Shown: positions 7,855 through 14,948, counted from the stretch's first letter. The stretch is DNA of 25,560 bases from Candidatus Baldrarchaeota archaeon (GCA_030587435.1 JAUQZC010000121.1:1-25560), one strand, 5' to 3'. Notes: generated by a model not told the origin, from the sequence alone. Program-made: numbers and translations.

Positions 7855-7881
7855 TTTAATCTATTTTCAATTTTTCTTTTC
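7855..7881 (+). terminator. T-rich terminator after the AbfD-family gene
   Basis: Three closely spaced T-runs on the plus strand (TTTTAATC, TATTTTC, then TTTTTCTTTT) begin about 25 nt after the stop codon, the form usual for archaeal transcription ends. No hairpin is needed or seen. Confidence 0.45.
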
Positions 7882-7971
7882 GAAAGAAGAGAAAAAGCAA
7901 AGTACCAAGAAAACAATCTTCTTGCAAAGCTTAACTAATTACATATAATCAGTTGTTAAGAGCTTTTCTGT

Positions 7972-8403
7972 CTAAGGATCGATTTTATTTTTTTCACAAT
8001 ATTTTAAAAGTGTTTTTAAAGCTTCCTTTAAAACATTTATTATTTCTCTTAAGTTTTCATGAATTATTTCGGATTTTATGTCGGCATACATATGGACTAT
8101 TATATTTCGCAATCCTACAAGGCTCGCTAATTTTTTTGCAAATTCTTTTTCTAAAATTTTATTTTCTTTCAATATTTCTACGGTTTCCTTATAGGTGGAA
8201 GGTACTCTAAAACCCTTTTTTGAGATGATCACGTTAGATAAATCTATTATGACTTCTATGCATATCTGAAGGTTTCTTTCAACTATCGATTGCAGCTTAA
8301 TATCTCTTAAATATTCCTCCAAGCTTACTTCAGCTATTTCTTCAAGTAGTTTAATTCCCTGTTCAAATCTTTCAACTCTTCTTAAAGTACTTTCACTCAC
8401 CAT
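7972..8403 (-). CDS. hepT: HepT-family HEPN ribonuclease toxin (DUF86)
   Basis: The 143-residue helical protein carries the HEPN RNase motif R-x4-H-x-Y as RNIIVHMY (R99, H104, Y106) near the end, as in HepT toxins, which cleave RNA until the partner MntA nucleotidyltransferase adds AMP to the motif tyrosine. I start it at the ATG at 8401-8403 (MVSESTLRR); the frame stays open 19 codons further upstream, but those lie inside the antitoxin gene. The start overlaps the last 11 nt of mntA, giving translational coupling. All motif residues are present, so both toxin activity and its AMPylation site appear intact. In archaea such pairs are common accessory elements and spread by transfer. Confidence 0.85.
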   Translation of the reverse strand: MVSESTLRRVERFEQGIKLLEEIAEVSLEEYLRDIKLQSIVERNLQICIEVIIDLSNVIISKKGFRVPSTYKETVEILKENKILEKEFAKKLASLVGLRNIIVHMYADIKSEIIHENLREIINVLKEALKTLLKYCEKNKIDP

Positions 8404-8827
8404 AAATAATCCTCTCAACCTTTTCCTTGAAATGTTTGTCAATGTAATATTTAAAATCAAGATACTGTTTTATTACTCGTACTTTATCCTTCAAAAAGCC
8501 TTCTTCACTTAGGACATACATTGGTTTACCAGTAGAAAAGACCTCGTACCATAAACCTAAACTTGACCTATTTAAAATCACAATGTCAACTTCTCTCCTC
8601 ATTTTTTCCTCAAGTAAGTCCTTAATTTTCAATATTGTTTTTAATAAGGTTCCTGAGTGTTTTGGGAGGCTCTTAAATTTTACTGCGATGTCAATGTCGC
8701 TCTCAGCGCTCAAAGTTCCCTTAACAGCAGAACCAAAAATAATAGCATATTCTATTCCAATTCTCTTTCCAATTTTCTCAAAAACTTCTTTGCCTATCTT
8801 AATCAGTTCGTTAATTTCATCTCTCAT
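8393..8827 (-). CDS. mntA: MntA-family minimal nucleotidyltransferase antitoxin
   Basis: A 144-residue DNA polymerase beta-fold nucleotidyltransferase. The active-site pattern G-S-x10-D-x-D is complete (FGSAVKGTLSAESDIDIAV: G32, S33, D44, D46), and D81 in EVDIVIL fits the third metal-binding aspartate. In the type VII toxin-antitoxin system MntA neutralises HepT by transferring AMP to its motif tyrosine. The length is normal for the family, with a helical C-terminal extension (residues 100-144). It is the first gene of a two-gene operon, antitoxin before toxin, starting at the ATG at 8825-8827. Confidence 0.85.
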   Translation of the reverse strand: MRDEINELIKIGKEVFEKIGKRIGIEYAIIFGSAVKGTLSAESDIDIAVKFKSLPKHSGTLLKTILKIKDLLEEKMRREVDIVILNRSSLGLWYEVFSTGKPMYVLSEEGFLKDKVRVIKQYLDFKYYIDKHFKEKVERIIYGE

Positions 8828-9039
8828 TACCTAAATCACAAACCATTGTTTTTGTCTAATATTCCTTTTTAACTTTTTAAAACTAACCAATCCTTATAGC
8901 ACTAAGAAATCATTGCACATGAAGCGGCTTAAATATAATTGGTGAAGATCTAAAAGATAGTGCTAGAAAGATGCAAAGAACATTATATTCAGTTCCTTTT
9001 AGTTAAGGACATTTGAGATTAGTAAAAACTTGATAACTT

Positions 9040-9201
9040 GTGAAGACCTTATTAAAGAACTTGGATGTACTAGTACAGCTAGGTCTTTTGACTGTCATTT
9101 TGCTGATAATGTTTCTTTATGCAATGAGCTGGAATTTTATAATAGATCGTGTTGCAGCTTTCTTTTTAACATTGTTTCTTTTTAATCAGTCCTTCAGCTT
9201 G
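9040..9201 (+). CDS. Possible small membrane protein, 53 aa
   Basis: A GTG-initiated frame encodes one long hydrophobic stretch (QLGLLTVILLIMFLYAMSWN) and a second one after a short charged break. No ribosome site precedes it and its end overlaps the opposite-strand frame at 9166-9342. It could equally be a fragment of a decayed membrane gene. Confidence 0.2.
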
Positions 9202-9342
9202 TAAAATCTTTAAAGTAAAGGGAATTAACCACAATAGAAAACGCATCAAAGAACTCAAAAGCAAATAGGGGATAAAAGTACCGATACATGTTAAGAAAAG
9301 GACAAACAAACCTAATAAAATACCCGTTCCAATCTTTTTCAT
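9166..9342 (-). CDS. Possible small membrane protein, 58 aa
   Basis: From the ATG at 9340-9342, preceded by AGGTA three nt away, the frame encodes MKKIGTGILLGLFVLFLTC and a second hydrophobic segment (PYLLLSSLMRFLLWLIPFTL), ending in a lysine-rich tail. The two predicted helices and basic ends are compatible with a real small membrane protein. No family is recognised. Confidence 0.3.
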   Translation of the reverse strand: MKKIGTGILLGLFVLFLTCIGTFIPYLLLSSLMRFLLWLIPFTLKILQAEGLIKKKQC

Positions 9343-9494
9343 TTTACCTAATTTTAAGTCATTACCGTAGACGGTAACCCATAGAATTGAAAAAGAAAGC
9401 TTAATCAAAATTTATTATTGTTATATTTTTACCAAAACAGAAATCAGAAACAGCAACCTATAAACTTCCTTACATCATAAGAGGTGGATGAGAA

Positions 9495-10238
9495 GTGAAA
9501 ATAAAGAATAGGGTGGCTCTTATTACGGGTTCTAGTAGGGGGATAGGGAAAGCAATAGCATTGCGTTTAGCGAAGGAAGGAGCAAACATTGCAATAAATT
9601 ATTTGAAAAACAGGGAAAAAGCTGAAAAAGTCGCAATGGAGGCAAGAAAATATGGAGTAGAAGCTAAAATATATCAGGCAGATGTTTCAAACTATCAGCA
9701 AGTAGAAGAAATGGTTAGAAAAATAGTTAAAGACTTTAACACAATCCATATCCTCGTAAACAATGCAGGAATAATTCCACAGCACTACTCAATATTCGAC
9801 ATCCCCCTAGAGGAGTGGGAGAAAATCCTCGCAGTAAACCTCACCGGAGTTTTCAACTGCACAAAAGCAGTAGTTCCAGTTATGATAAAGAATCGAGAAG
9901 GAAAAATAATTAACATATCTTCAGTTGCAGGGAAAATGGGAGGCACAGTAGGGCCACACTACGCAGCATCCAAGGCGGGAATAATAGGAATGACATTCTC
10001 CCTCGCACAAGAACTATTAAAATACAACATAACCGTTAACGCGATTGCCCCAGGGCCGATAGAAACAGAAATGGTTCAAAGCATCTCAGAGGAGCGAAGA
10101 AAAATAATATTGAGCAGAGTTCCTATGGGAAGATTTGGTAAAACAGAAGAAGTTGCGGAAGCGGTAATATTCCTAATAAAGTGTGACTATGTAACAGGAG
10201 AAGTCATAGACATAAACGGCGGATACTACATGGACTAA
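9495..10238 (+). CDS. Short-chain dehydrogenase/reductase, FabG-like
   Basis: This classical SDR of 247 residues has the cofactor motif TGSSRGIG at residues 11-18, NNAG at 89-92, structural N115 and the catalytic set S143, Y156 and K160 (ISSVAGKMGG followed by HYAASKAG). The PGPIETEM block and the C-terminal VTGEVIDINGGYYMD are typical of FabG-type 3-oxoacyl reductases and sugar/alcohol dehydrogenases. The basic residue in the glycine motif and N36 after strand 2 suggest NADPH, but this is weak. GTG 9495 is chosen because GAGGTG at 9481-9486 is spaced 8 nt before it. It is monocistronic and archaea lack a standard fatty-acid synthase, so the true substrate is open. Confidence 0.9.
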   Translation: MKIKNRVALITGSSRGIGKAIALRLAKEGANIAINYLKNREKAEKVAMEARKYGVEAKIYQADVSNYQQVEEMVRKIVKDFNTIHILVNNAGIIPQHYSIFDIPLEEWEKILAVNLTGVFNCTKAVVPVMIKNREGKIINISSVAGKMGGTVGPHYAASKAGIIGMTFSLAQELLKYNITVNAIAPGPIETEMVQSISEERRKIILSRVPMGRFGKTEEVAEAVIFLIKCDYVTGEVIDINGGYYMD

Positions 10239-10307
10239 TAGAGGCGTAACTAAAACACTAAATACTACGGAGCTAATAAGTTAATAAGCTCTTTTGGAGA
10301 TATTACG

Positions 10308-10735
10308 TCAATATCCGCAGTTTCTTTTTAGTCTATTATCTAAAATGTTTTGATCTAGTGTAACAAAATAATTCAAATCGCCTAAAGTTTCATTAATTAT
10401 CTTTGCATAGGCAATGTGTAAAGCATCTAAGGTTTTAAGAGAAACGTTAGAAGCTATTTCACAAGCTTCAACAAATACCTCAGGCATTAGTAAACCAAAA
10501 TCTTTCAGTTTCAATTCGCGTAGTTCCAGCCTTAAGTTTGGGCACACAGTATTCCAACCCAGTAGAATAGCATTAACAATGGCTAAAATTCTGCCTCTGA
10601 AAGATAATTTAGAAAGAATTTTTCAACAGTTTTAGGTAACACGATTTGAGAAACCTTATAAAGACGCGAAACAACAGAAAAAGTTTTAGTAAAATATAGC
10701 AAGCGCTTTAAAGAGCTTTATAGCACCTAGTACGG
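10308..10735 (-). pseudogene. Decayed PIN-domain (VapC-like) gene
   Basis: The last 79 residues, in one frame (10308-10547), carry a PIN-domain C-terminus: SLKTLDALHIAYAKII followed by YFVTLDQNIL, with the acidic D of LDALH and the D of TLDQ typical of VapC-like RNases. Upstream, coherent sequence continues as ILAIVNAILLGWNTV in the same frame but the remainder (VLPKTVEKFFLNYLSEAEF) lies in another; restoring one base in the A-run at 10585-10588 joins them. A further shift or loss affects the N-terminus, where only a weak VLGAIKLF remains of the first aspartate region. No antitoxin gene is found. Probably a dead toxin gene, with assembly error as the alternative. Confidence 0.5.
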
Positions 10736-10797
10736 TAGTTCATAATGTATTAAATTAGTAGGTCTAAAAATGTTTCATATGCAAAGTTTACTCTAGC

Positions 10798-10894
10798 TTG
10801 TTTCATCGCGAAGTGTGTCAGAGTTCCTCTAGTTTTGACTAGCTGATGTAAGACCAGAGAAATATTTGTTCTTGTCGTAAAGCGATGAAAACAA
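10798..10894. repeat. Inverted repeat with 72-nt loop, possible structured RNA
   Basis: TTTCATCGC at 10801-10809 is exactly complementary to GCGATGAAA at 10882-10890, and a one-base bulge extends the stem by TTG/CAA to 12 pairs. The loop contains a smaller stem, CTAG-TTTTGA-CTAG, at about 10829-10842. It could be the closing stem of a small RNA; there is no C/D-box set and no known RNA family is recognised. Confidence 0.3.
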
Positions 10895-11019
10895 CATTTT
10901 ATAATAACTCATTATGTAGTATGATGATGACTAATCTACTGCGAAATTCTCAACTCTTTTATTTTCAGAACCTTTAAAAATGAAACAAATAAAAGTTGGA
11001 TGTTAATGTGAGCTATAAC

Positions 11020-11043
11020 GCATAATTTAAATAATACTTATGC
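11020..11043 (+). promoter_or_regulatory. TATA box flanked by 6-bp inverted arms
   Basis: TTTAAAT at 11026-11032 is a plausible TATA box for the gene at 11171. It is flanked by GCATAA (11020-11025) and TTATGC (11038-11043), exact inverted arms 12 nt apart, which could form an operator. Short arms make this tentative. Confidence 0.3.
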
Positions 11044-11170
11044 ATTAAAAAATGGAACACAATTGCCCTAAAATGAAAGAAATAAACTAAAACAAAATTT
11101 AGAAGACCTGCGGTGAAAATTCCGTTAAAAATCCGTGAAGTTAACACTCGCTCTTAAAGGAGGAATGTAG

Positions 11171-11368
11171 ATGAAAGAAGAGGAACTCCTTGAAATACTT
11201 AAAAAACATGGCCCCCTAACAAGAGACCAGTTAGCAAAAATAACGGGGTTGCCGAGAACAACAATTTATGACAAGCTTTCAAAACTCTTATTGCAGAAAA
11301 AAGTAGTAAAAAAACCTGAAGAAAGAAAGAAAAGAGGAAGACCTAAAATTTACTGGGAAGCGGTGTAA
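11171..11368 (+). CDS. Miniature winged-helix DNA-binding protein, 65 aa
   Basis: The whole protein is one MarR/ArsR-like winged helix: helices LLEILKKHG and TRDQLAKITG, recognition helix PRTTIYDKLSKLLLQKKVV, and a basic wing ending in KRGRPKIYWEAV. GRP followed by an aromatic residue is common in the wing of archaeal regulators. There is no ligand or oligomerisation domain, so it probably acts as a simple dimeric DNA binder. A perfect AGGAGG lies upstream of the ATG with normal spacing. It is 57 percent identical, without gaps, to the 66-aa protein at 13539-13739 (37 of 65 positions by hand count). Confidence 0.8.
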   Translation: MKEEELLEILKKHGPLTRDQLAKITGLPRTTIYDKLSKLLLQKKVVKKPEERKKRGRPKIYWEAV

Positions 11369-11396
11369 GAACCGACATTTCTAAAGAACTATTAAC

Positions 11397-11648
11397 CTAT
11401 AGTTTAATCTTTCCTTTCGCAGATATTTTTTTAATTTCCTTAACCCAGTTTTGCAGAGTATCCAATAATTCTTTTATTTCTTTGAAAGAAAGCCATATAC
11501 TTTCAGTTCCAAGTATAAAAATGAATTCACCTTTTTCTTTATGAAAACAAACAATAACTTCATTTTCATTAAACGTATTTAAGCTTCTCACAAATATGCA
11601 AGACCTGTCCTCTTCTTCTTTTACTCGATAACTTATTGATCTTTTCAA
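11397..11648 (-). CDS. Hypothetical small protein, 83 aa
   Basis: I do not recognise this protein. It has a basic N-terminus, a predicted strand-rich middle (ENEVIVCFHKEKGEFIFILG) and a C-terminal amphipathic helix (FKEIKELLDTLQNWVKEIKK) with lysine-rich tail. This layout is compatible with a small nucleic-acid- or protein-binding module. The start is taken as TTG at 11646-11648, since AGGTG lies 8 nt before it; the GTG three codons upstream overlaps that site. It converges on the small winged-helix gene, 28 nt away. Confidence 0.6.
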   Translation of the reverse strand: MKRSISYRVKEEEDRSCIFVRSLNTFNENEVIVCFHKEKGEFIFILGTESIWLSFKEIKELLDTLQNWVKEIKKISAKGKIKL

Positions 11649-11940
11649 CGCAGACACACCTATTAAACGTTGATTACATCAAACTTTGTTAAGAGTGTTA
11701 CACCGAAACCTATTGTCGTTAGCAAGGGCAGTAGATATCATGTCCAAACACGTTTTCGTACTAGAAAATATTATAACTACGTTATGACAACCCCCTTTTA
11801 AAATTATTTCAACCTTGCAAATTTCGCAAAATTAAGTCTTAAATAATACGTAAAGGCATGTTAAAATTTCATATCTTTGCAGTCGTCAATAAACACATCG
11901 AGACATTTAAACCTTAAAATCGAATAGCAATACTATCTAA

Positions 11941-11947
11941 TATAAAT
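11941..11947 (+). promoter_or_regulatory. Possible TATA box of the cupin gene
   Basis: TATAAAT at 11941-11947 would start transcription at about the ribosome site; an alternative TTTAAAC near 11907 would give a leader of about 40 nt. The choice is undecided. Confidence 0.3.
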
Positions 11948-11976
11948 GATCTGTTATTTCTTATGGAGGTATGAAT

Positions 11977-12330
11977 GTGCCGAGTGCGAAAGTTGTACAT
12001 TCAATTGAAATAGAATGGTTTGAACCACCCCTACACACAAAAGCTCTCGCAAAAAACCTAATTACACCCGAAAACACTGAAGCCACCAATTGCTCCTTAA
12101 GACTGTTCAAAATGGAACCGGGAGGAACAGCTGAACCTCACTCACACAAAAAAGTAGAACACATATTTTACATGATTAGTGGGCAACTACTCATCATATG
12201 CGATGATAAAAAATTTGTTTTAAACCCAGGGGACGTCATACACATACCACCTGGAGTTCAACACAGCGCAAAAAACACAGCAAATGAACCAGCAATCCTA
12301 ATAGTTATTAACGCACCACCACAAGATTAA
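11977..12330 (+). CDS. Single-domain cupin protein
   Basis: A 117-residue cupin with both signature motifs intact. Motif 1 reads PGGTAEPHSHKKVEHIFYMI, giving metal ligands H55, H57 and E61; motif 2 reads GDVIHIPPGVQHSAKN, giving H96 (numbered from the GTG start). Small cupins of this type bind Fe, Mn, Ni or Zn and serve as isomerases, dioxygenases or sensors; sequence alone does not choose between them. GTG 11977 is preferred to ATG 11971 because GGAGGT (11965-11970) touches the ATG but is 6 nt from the GTG. It is monocistronic and sits among small regulators without an obvious pathway partner. Confidence 0.85.
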   Translation: MPSAKVVHSIEIEWFEPPLHTKALAKNLITPENTEATNCSLRLFKMEPGGTAEPHSHKKVEHIFYMISGQLLIICDDKKFVLNPGDVIHIPPGVQHSAKNTANEPAILIVINAPPQD

Positions 12331-12805
12331 CCTACACCAAATTCAAACCGCGCATATAAATTGTCAGAGTTTCCACAACAAGTCAGCAATTGTTTGCCTT
12401 GAAAGTTAAAACTACTTAAAGCAGTTGAACAAGATGAGTAGGCTACAAGAAACATGAAAATATTAAGTCATGTAGTTTCCATAGAAGCCTAAAAATAGTT
12501 TTTCTTTCTTTTTGTAAATAGCTTTAAGAATCAAGCCAATTTAAATCCCATACCATCATCGTTTTCATCTCTTTAAAGTAAGTAGATCACTAGTAATTTG
12601 CTACGTAATACTTGAATATCTCTGATCAAGTAGTGATTAACAAAGCCGTTGTCCGACACTATTTGTAAAAGCAAGTATTGCGACTTGAAACATTATTTAC
12701 AATTTGTTTCATCTTAAATGGAGCTTTACATTTTTAGTGCAGTTTGCTGCGTTTGTTTTAAGTAAAAAACGAAATTGAGCTAAAGTTGTAATATCTATTT
12801 CTACT

Positions 12806-12836
12806 AAAAACTAAATTGGCGCCAAACTCAAAAACT
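12806..12836. promoter_or_regulatory. E2F/DP-type palindrome TTGGCGCCAA flanked by AAAAACT repeats
   Basis: TTGGCGCCAA at 12816-12825 is a perfect 10-bp palindrome. Read on the minus strand with the next base it is TTTGGCGC, an exact match to the eukaryotic E2F consensus TTTSSCGC. It is flanked by AAAAACT at 12806-12812 and again at 12830-12836. It stands about 43 bp before the TATA box of the gene encoding the E2F-like winged helix. The GC-only core stands out in very AT-rich surroundings. A binding role is inferred, not shown. Confidence 0.5.
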
Positions 12837-12867
12837 CTATACTGGTACTGCGTCTGAAGTAAGCAAG

Positions 12868-12874
12868 TATTTAA
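12868..12874 (+). promoter_or_regulatory. TATA box of the E2F-like gene
   Basis: TATTTAA at 12868-12874 predicts transcription start near 12895-12900 and a leader of about 45 nt with GAGAGGT before the ATG at 12941. Confidence 0.45.
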
Positions 12875-12940
12875 GAAAGATAGTCGTACGTATTATCTAA
12901 AACATACGATTAACTATTCTTTTGACATGGAGAGGTATCG

Positions 12941-13474
12941 ATGCGACTAGTGGAAATTACAAGGAAGGTCGTTGAAATTCTCAAGGGATCTGGAGAACGA
13001 GGTTATTTGAGCTTAGAGTTGGCACAGAAGCTAAAAATACCGCAAAGAAGAATATATGATATAATTGCAGTGTTAAAGGCATTAGATTTAATTAAAACAG
13101 TTAGAGAAAGAAGAGGGACAAGAATAATTTGGAAAACAGAATTACATCACCAAAAAGAGAAAGAACTGCTGTTAAAAGCATTAAGAAAAGAAAGAAAACT
13201 AAGAGAAAAGTTTGAAAAATATTTCTTGTCGCTAAGAGAAAAACTTGAAACAATTGGAGAAGAAAGATGTGTTCAAGCCTATAAAGCCATTAAATTCGAT
13301 GTAAACAGAGTAAAAATAAAAAGCGAACATGGCTACATAACAGTTTCCCATAGAGGGAGAGAAGTAATAGCGGAATCTGTGGTTCCAGGGATAGTGGTTC
13401 AACCCCTACCAACTTACGCACCAATACGACTTCTAGAGCCAACAAAAATATCAAAAATTAAAACAAACCAATAA
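12941..13474 (+). CDS. E2F/DP-like winged-helix DNA-binding protein with coiled coil
   Basis: Residues 4-66 align along the whole length of the E2F/DP DNA-binding domain: a first helix VVEILKGSG, a second LSLELAQKLKIP, the recognition helix QRRIYDIIAVLKALDLI containing the family signature R-R-x-Y-D-I (R36-I41), and a wing ending RGTRIIWK, like the conserved I-x-W-K of E2F proteins. In eukaryotic E2F/DP the two arginines of this motif read the CG-rich core. Residues 68-107 are a charged helix likely to form a coiled coil, also the position of the E2F dimerisation zipper; residues 118-177 are strand-rich with a Pro-containing tail. Numerous archaeal regulators use other winged helices, so homology versus convergence is open. 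The GAGAGGT site supports the ATG. The next gene follows after 64 nt. Confidence 0.75.
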   Translation: MRLVEITRKVVEILKGSGERGYLSLELAQKLKIPQRRIYDIIAVLKALDLIKTVRERRGTRIIWKTELHHQKEKELLLKALRKERKLREKFEKYFLSLREKLETIGEERCVQAYKAIKFDVNRVKIKSEHGYITVSHRGREVIAESVVPGIVVQPLPTYAPIRLLEPTKISKIKTNQ

Positions 13475-13538
13475 CTTTTAAAGTTTTAATCATCTATCTC
13501 ATATACAGCCATTTTTATCAACGTGACAGGTTATAAAA

Positions 13539-13739
13539 ATGCTCGAAGAAAAGCTACTTGAAATTCTCAGAGAAAAGGGACCAATGACAAGAAAAGAATT
13601 AATGGAAATAACAGGGATACCTCTAACAACCTTGTACGTTAAATTAGTAAAACTGTCCTTAAAGGGGAAAGTGAGAAGAAAAACGGTAAAAAGCAGCCAT
13701 AGAGGTAGACCAAAAACATACTGGGAATCAGTACAATAG
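13539..13739 (+). CDS. Miniature winged-helix DNA-binding protein, 66 aa
   Basis: This is a single winged helix: LLEILREKGPMTRKELMEIT, recognition helix PLTTLYVKLVKLSLKGKV, and a basic wing SHRGRPKTYWESVQ. It is a close paralogue of the 65-aa protein at 11171-11368; identity is concentrated in helix 1, the helix-turn-helix and the RGRPKxYWE wing. Position 29 of the recognition helix differs (Leu instead of Arg), so the two may read different sites. The ATG is preceded only by a weak AGGTTAT. It lies 64 nt after the E2F-like gene on the same strand and is probably co-transcribed with it. The gene converges on the M28 peptidase gene, 12 nt away. Confidence 0.75.
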   Translation: MLEEKLLEILREKGPMTRKELMEITGIPLTTLYVKLVKLSLKGKVRRKTVKSSHRGRPKTYWESVQ

Positions 13740-13751
13740 AATGCTAAGAGA

Positions 13752-14948
13752 TTAGTTTTCTAACATTTTATCAATGTCTTCCAGTACTGCCTTACATAGT
13801 TTCAAAGCTTTTTGTAAGTTTTCTTCACTCATATTTTCTGGAACATCGTCGGGAAGATGCCATTTCATTAACTCCAATCTTGGACTCAAAGCAATTATCG
13901 TGATAGCGTGAAAACCTTTTCGAGAAAAAGAGGCAGCATCGGTATCACCGTAGGGTAAAGCAACAGTATCCACCTTAAGCCCAACTCTTTCTCCAGCATT
14001 CATAACAATCTCAGCCAGTTCTTTTGAATGTTTAACACCTATCGAATTTTCTTTCACATCTATAAACAGTTCTCCAGTACCAAGCATCTCCAAATTTATC
14101 AGATAAGCATTTTTAGCGATATTAGGATGCATTTCCACAAATCTACGTGACCCTTTAAGTCCAGGTTCCTCCGATCCAAAAGAGACGAAAAGCGCTTCAA
14201 CGTTTTTCGGTCTGTTCTGAGAAACGATTTCAGCTAAACCTAAAACGACGGCAACAGCAGAAAGATTATCGTTTGCTCCTATTACGGGAGTTTTTGTCAC
14301 CATATTTAGCTTAAAGAATAAAGCAAAAAGTAATCCAATTACAGGAATTACCAAGAGTAAATCGTAAATGGAAACCCCGAAAACAGGTCTCCAATCCAAT
14401 ACTTCAACTCCCAAAACTACTAGTGATTTCAAAATAGACAAAATAAGTAATGAAATTGCGCCAACGACCCCCATGTTTTGAATCAAAGGAACGTAACGAA
14501 GATATTTTGGTTGAAAAAGCGGCATCATGTAAGCTGAATCGTGATGACCTGAGAAAATTACATATTTTTTCACCTTGCCTGTAGGTTTAATTCGACCAAT
14601 AACGTTCTGTGACCTAGCTTTTCTAGCAAACTTATCCAAAATTTCCTTTCCACGAAACCTAGTCAAATAAAACATCGAAATCCCGATAGCTACGAAAACA
14701 GCAGAAAGATACGGTAAAAACAGGTAGAGAATAAGGGCAACAAGATAAGAATATACAACGAAATCTATGAGAGCTTGAAGAACCCTAGGGCAAGTAACAA
14801 ACTCCTCGACAACAACCTCATCACAACATTTTTTCAATCTTTCTGCAATTATTTGAGCAGTTTTTCTTTCAGCCTCGCTACCTGGAGGTCTCGCCCCAAC
14901 CTTATCACATATCTCCACAACGAAATCTAAAAGCCTATTATCCTTCAT
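13752..14948 (-). CDS. M28-family zinc aminopeptidase with internal membrane segments
   Basis: At 398 residues, metal and catalytic residues of family M28 are all visible: H135 and D137 in GHHDSAY, bridging D227 in GANDNLSAVA, catalytic and metal E260/E261 in SEEPGLKGS, D337 in GDTDAASF and H364 in MKWHLPDD. Unusually, strongly hydrophobic segments are inserted: about 62-98 before the first ligand, and about 155-180 and 190-213 between the HxD motif and the bridging aspartate. This suggests an integral-membrane peptidase or one whose site lies at the membrane face. There is no N-terminal signal peptide. The start ATG has GGTG upstream. It follows the HD and HAD genes on the same strand after 133 nt and may have its own promoter. 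Confidence 0.85.
   Translation of the reverse strand: MKDNRLLDFVVEICDKVGARPPGSEAERKTAQIIAERLKKCCDEVVVEEFVTCPRVLQALIDFVVYSYLVALILYLFLPYLSAVFVAIGISMFYLTRFRGKEILDKFARKARSQNVIGRIKPTGKVKKYVIFSGHHDSAYMMPLFQPKYLRYVPLIQNMGVVGAISLLILSILKSLVVLGVEVLDWRPVFGVSIYDLLLVIPVIGLLFALFFKLNMVTKTPVIGANDNLSAVAVVLGLAEIVSQNRPKNVEALFVSFGSEEPGLKGSRRFVEMHPNIAKNAYLINLEMLGTGELFIDVKENSIGVKHSKELAEIVMNAGERVGLKVDTVALPYGDTDAASFSRKGFHAITIIALSPRLELMKWHLPDDVPENMSEENLQKALKLCKAVLEDIDKMLEN

Larger units (their letters stand above)
8828..9494. other. Mostly non-coding gap with gene debris and two tiny membrane-like frames
   Basis: Between the toxin-antitoxin pair and the SDR gene no conserved gene is seen. The plus strand at 8926-9006 encodes a short coherent peptide (IIGEDLKDSARKMQRTLYSV) without a start, resembling the tail of a lost gene. 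Two small hydrophobic frames, 9040-9201 (+) and 9166-9342 (-), are listed separately at low confidence. The composition and broken frames suggest eroded accessory DNA. Confidence 0.4.
10736..11170. other. Non-coding region before the first small winged-helix gene
   Basis: No open frame with coding character lies here. It holds a long-range inverted repeat (10798-10894) and a probable promoter (11020-11043) for the winged-helix gene, leaving an unusually long leader of about 110 nt for an archaeal mRNA. Confidence 0.45.
12331..12940. other. 610-nt non-coding region upstream of the E2F-like gene
   Basis: No coding frame is visible. The left two thirds have no clear structure apart from a 7-bp inverted pair, ATCACTA (12586-12592) and TAGTGAT (12631-12637). 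The right third contains the TTGGCGCCAA palindrome and the probable TATA box of the downstream gene. The size is unusual for this gene-dense genome. Confidence 0.5.

Noticed and set aside
11340..11366. AT-hook motif (RGRPK) in the small winged-helix proteins
   Set aside because: GRP followed by an aromatic residue is common in the wing of archaeal winged helices, so it is better read as part of that fold than as a separate AT-hook.
12586..12637. ATCACTA/TAGTGAT inverted pair as an operator
   Set aside because: Seven base pairs with a 38-nt spacer in a 600-nt AT-rich gap are easily expected by chance.
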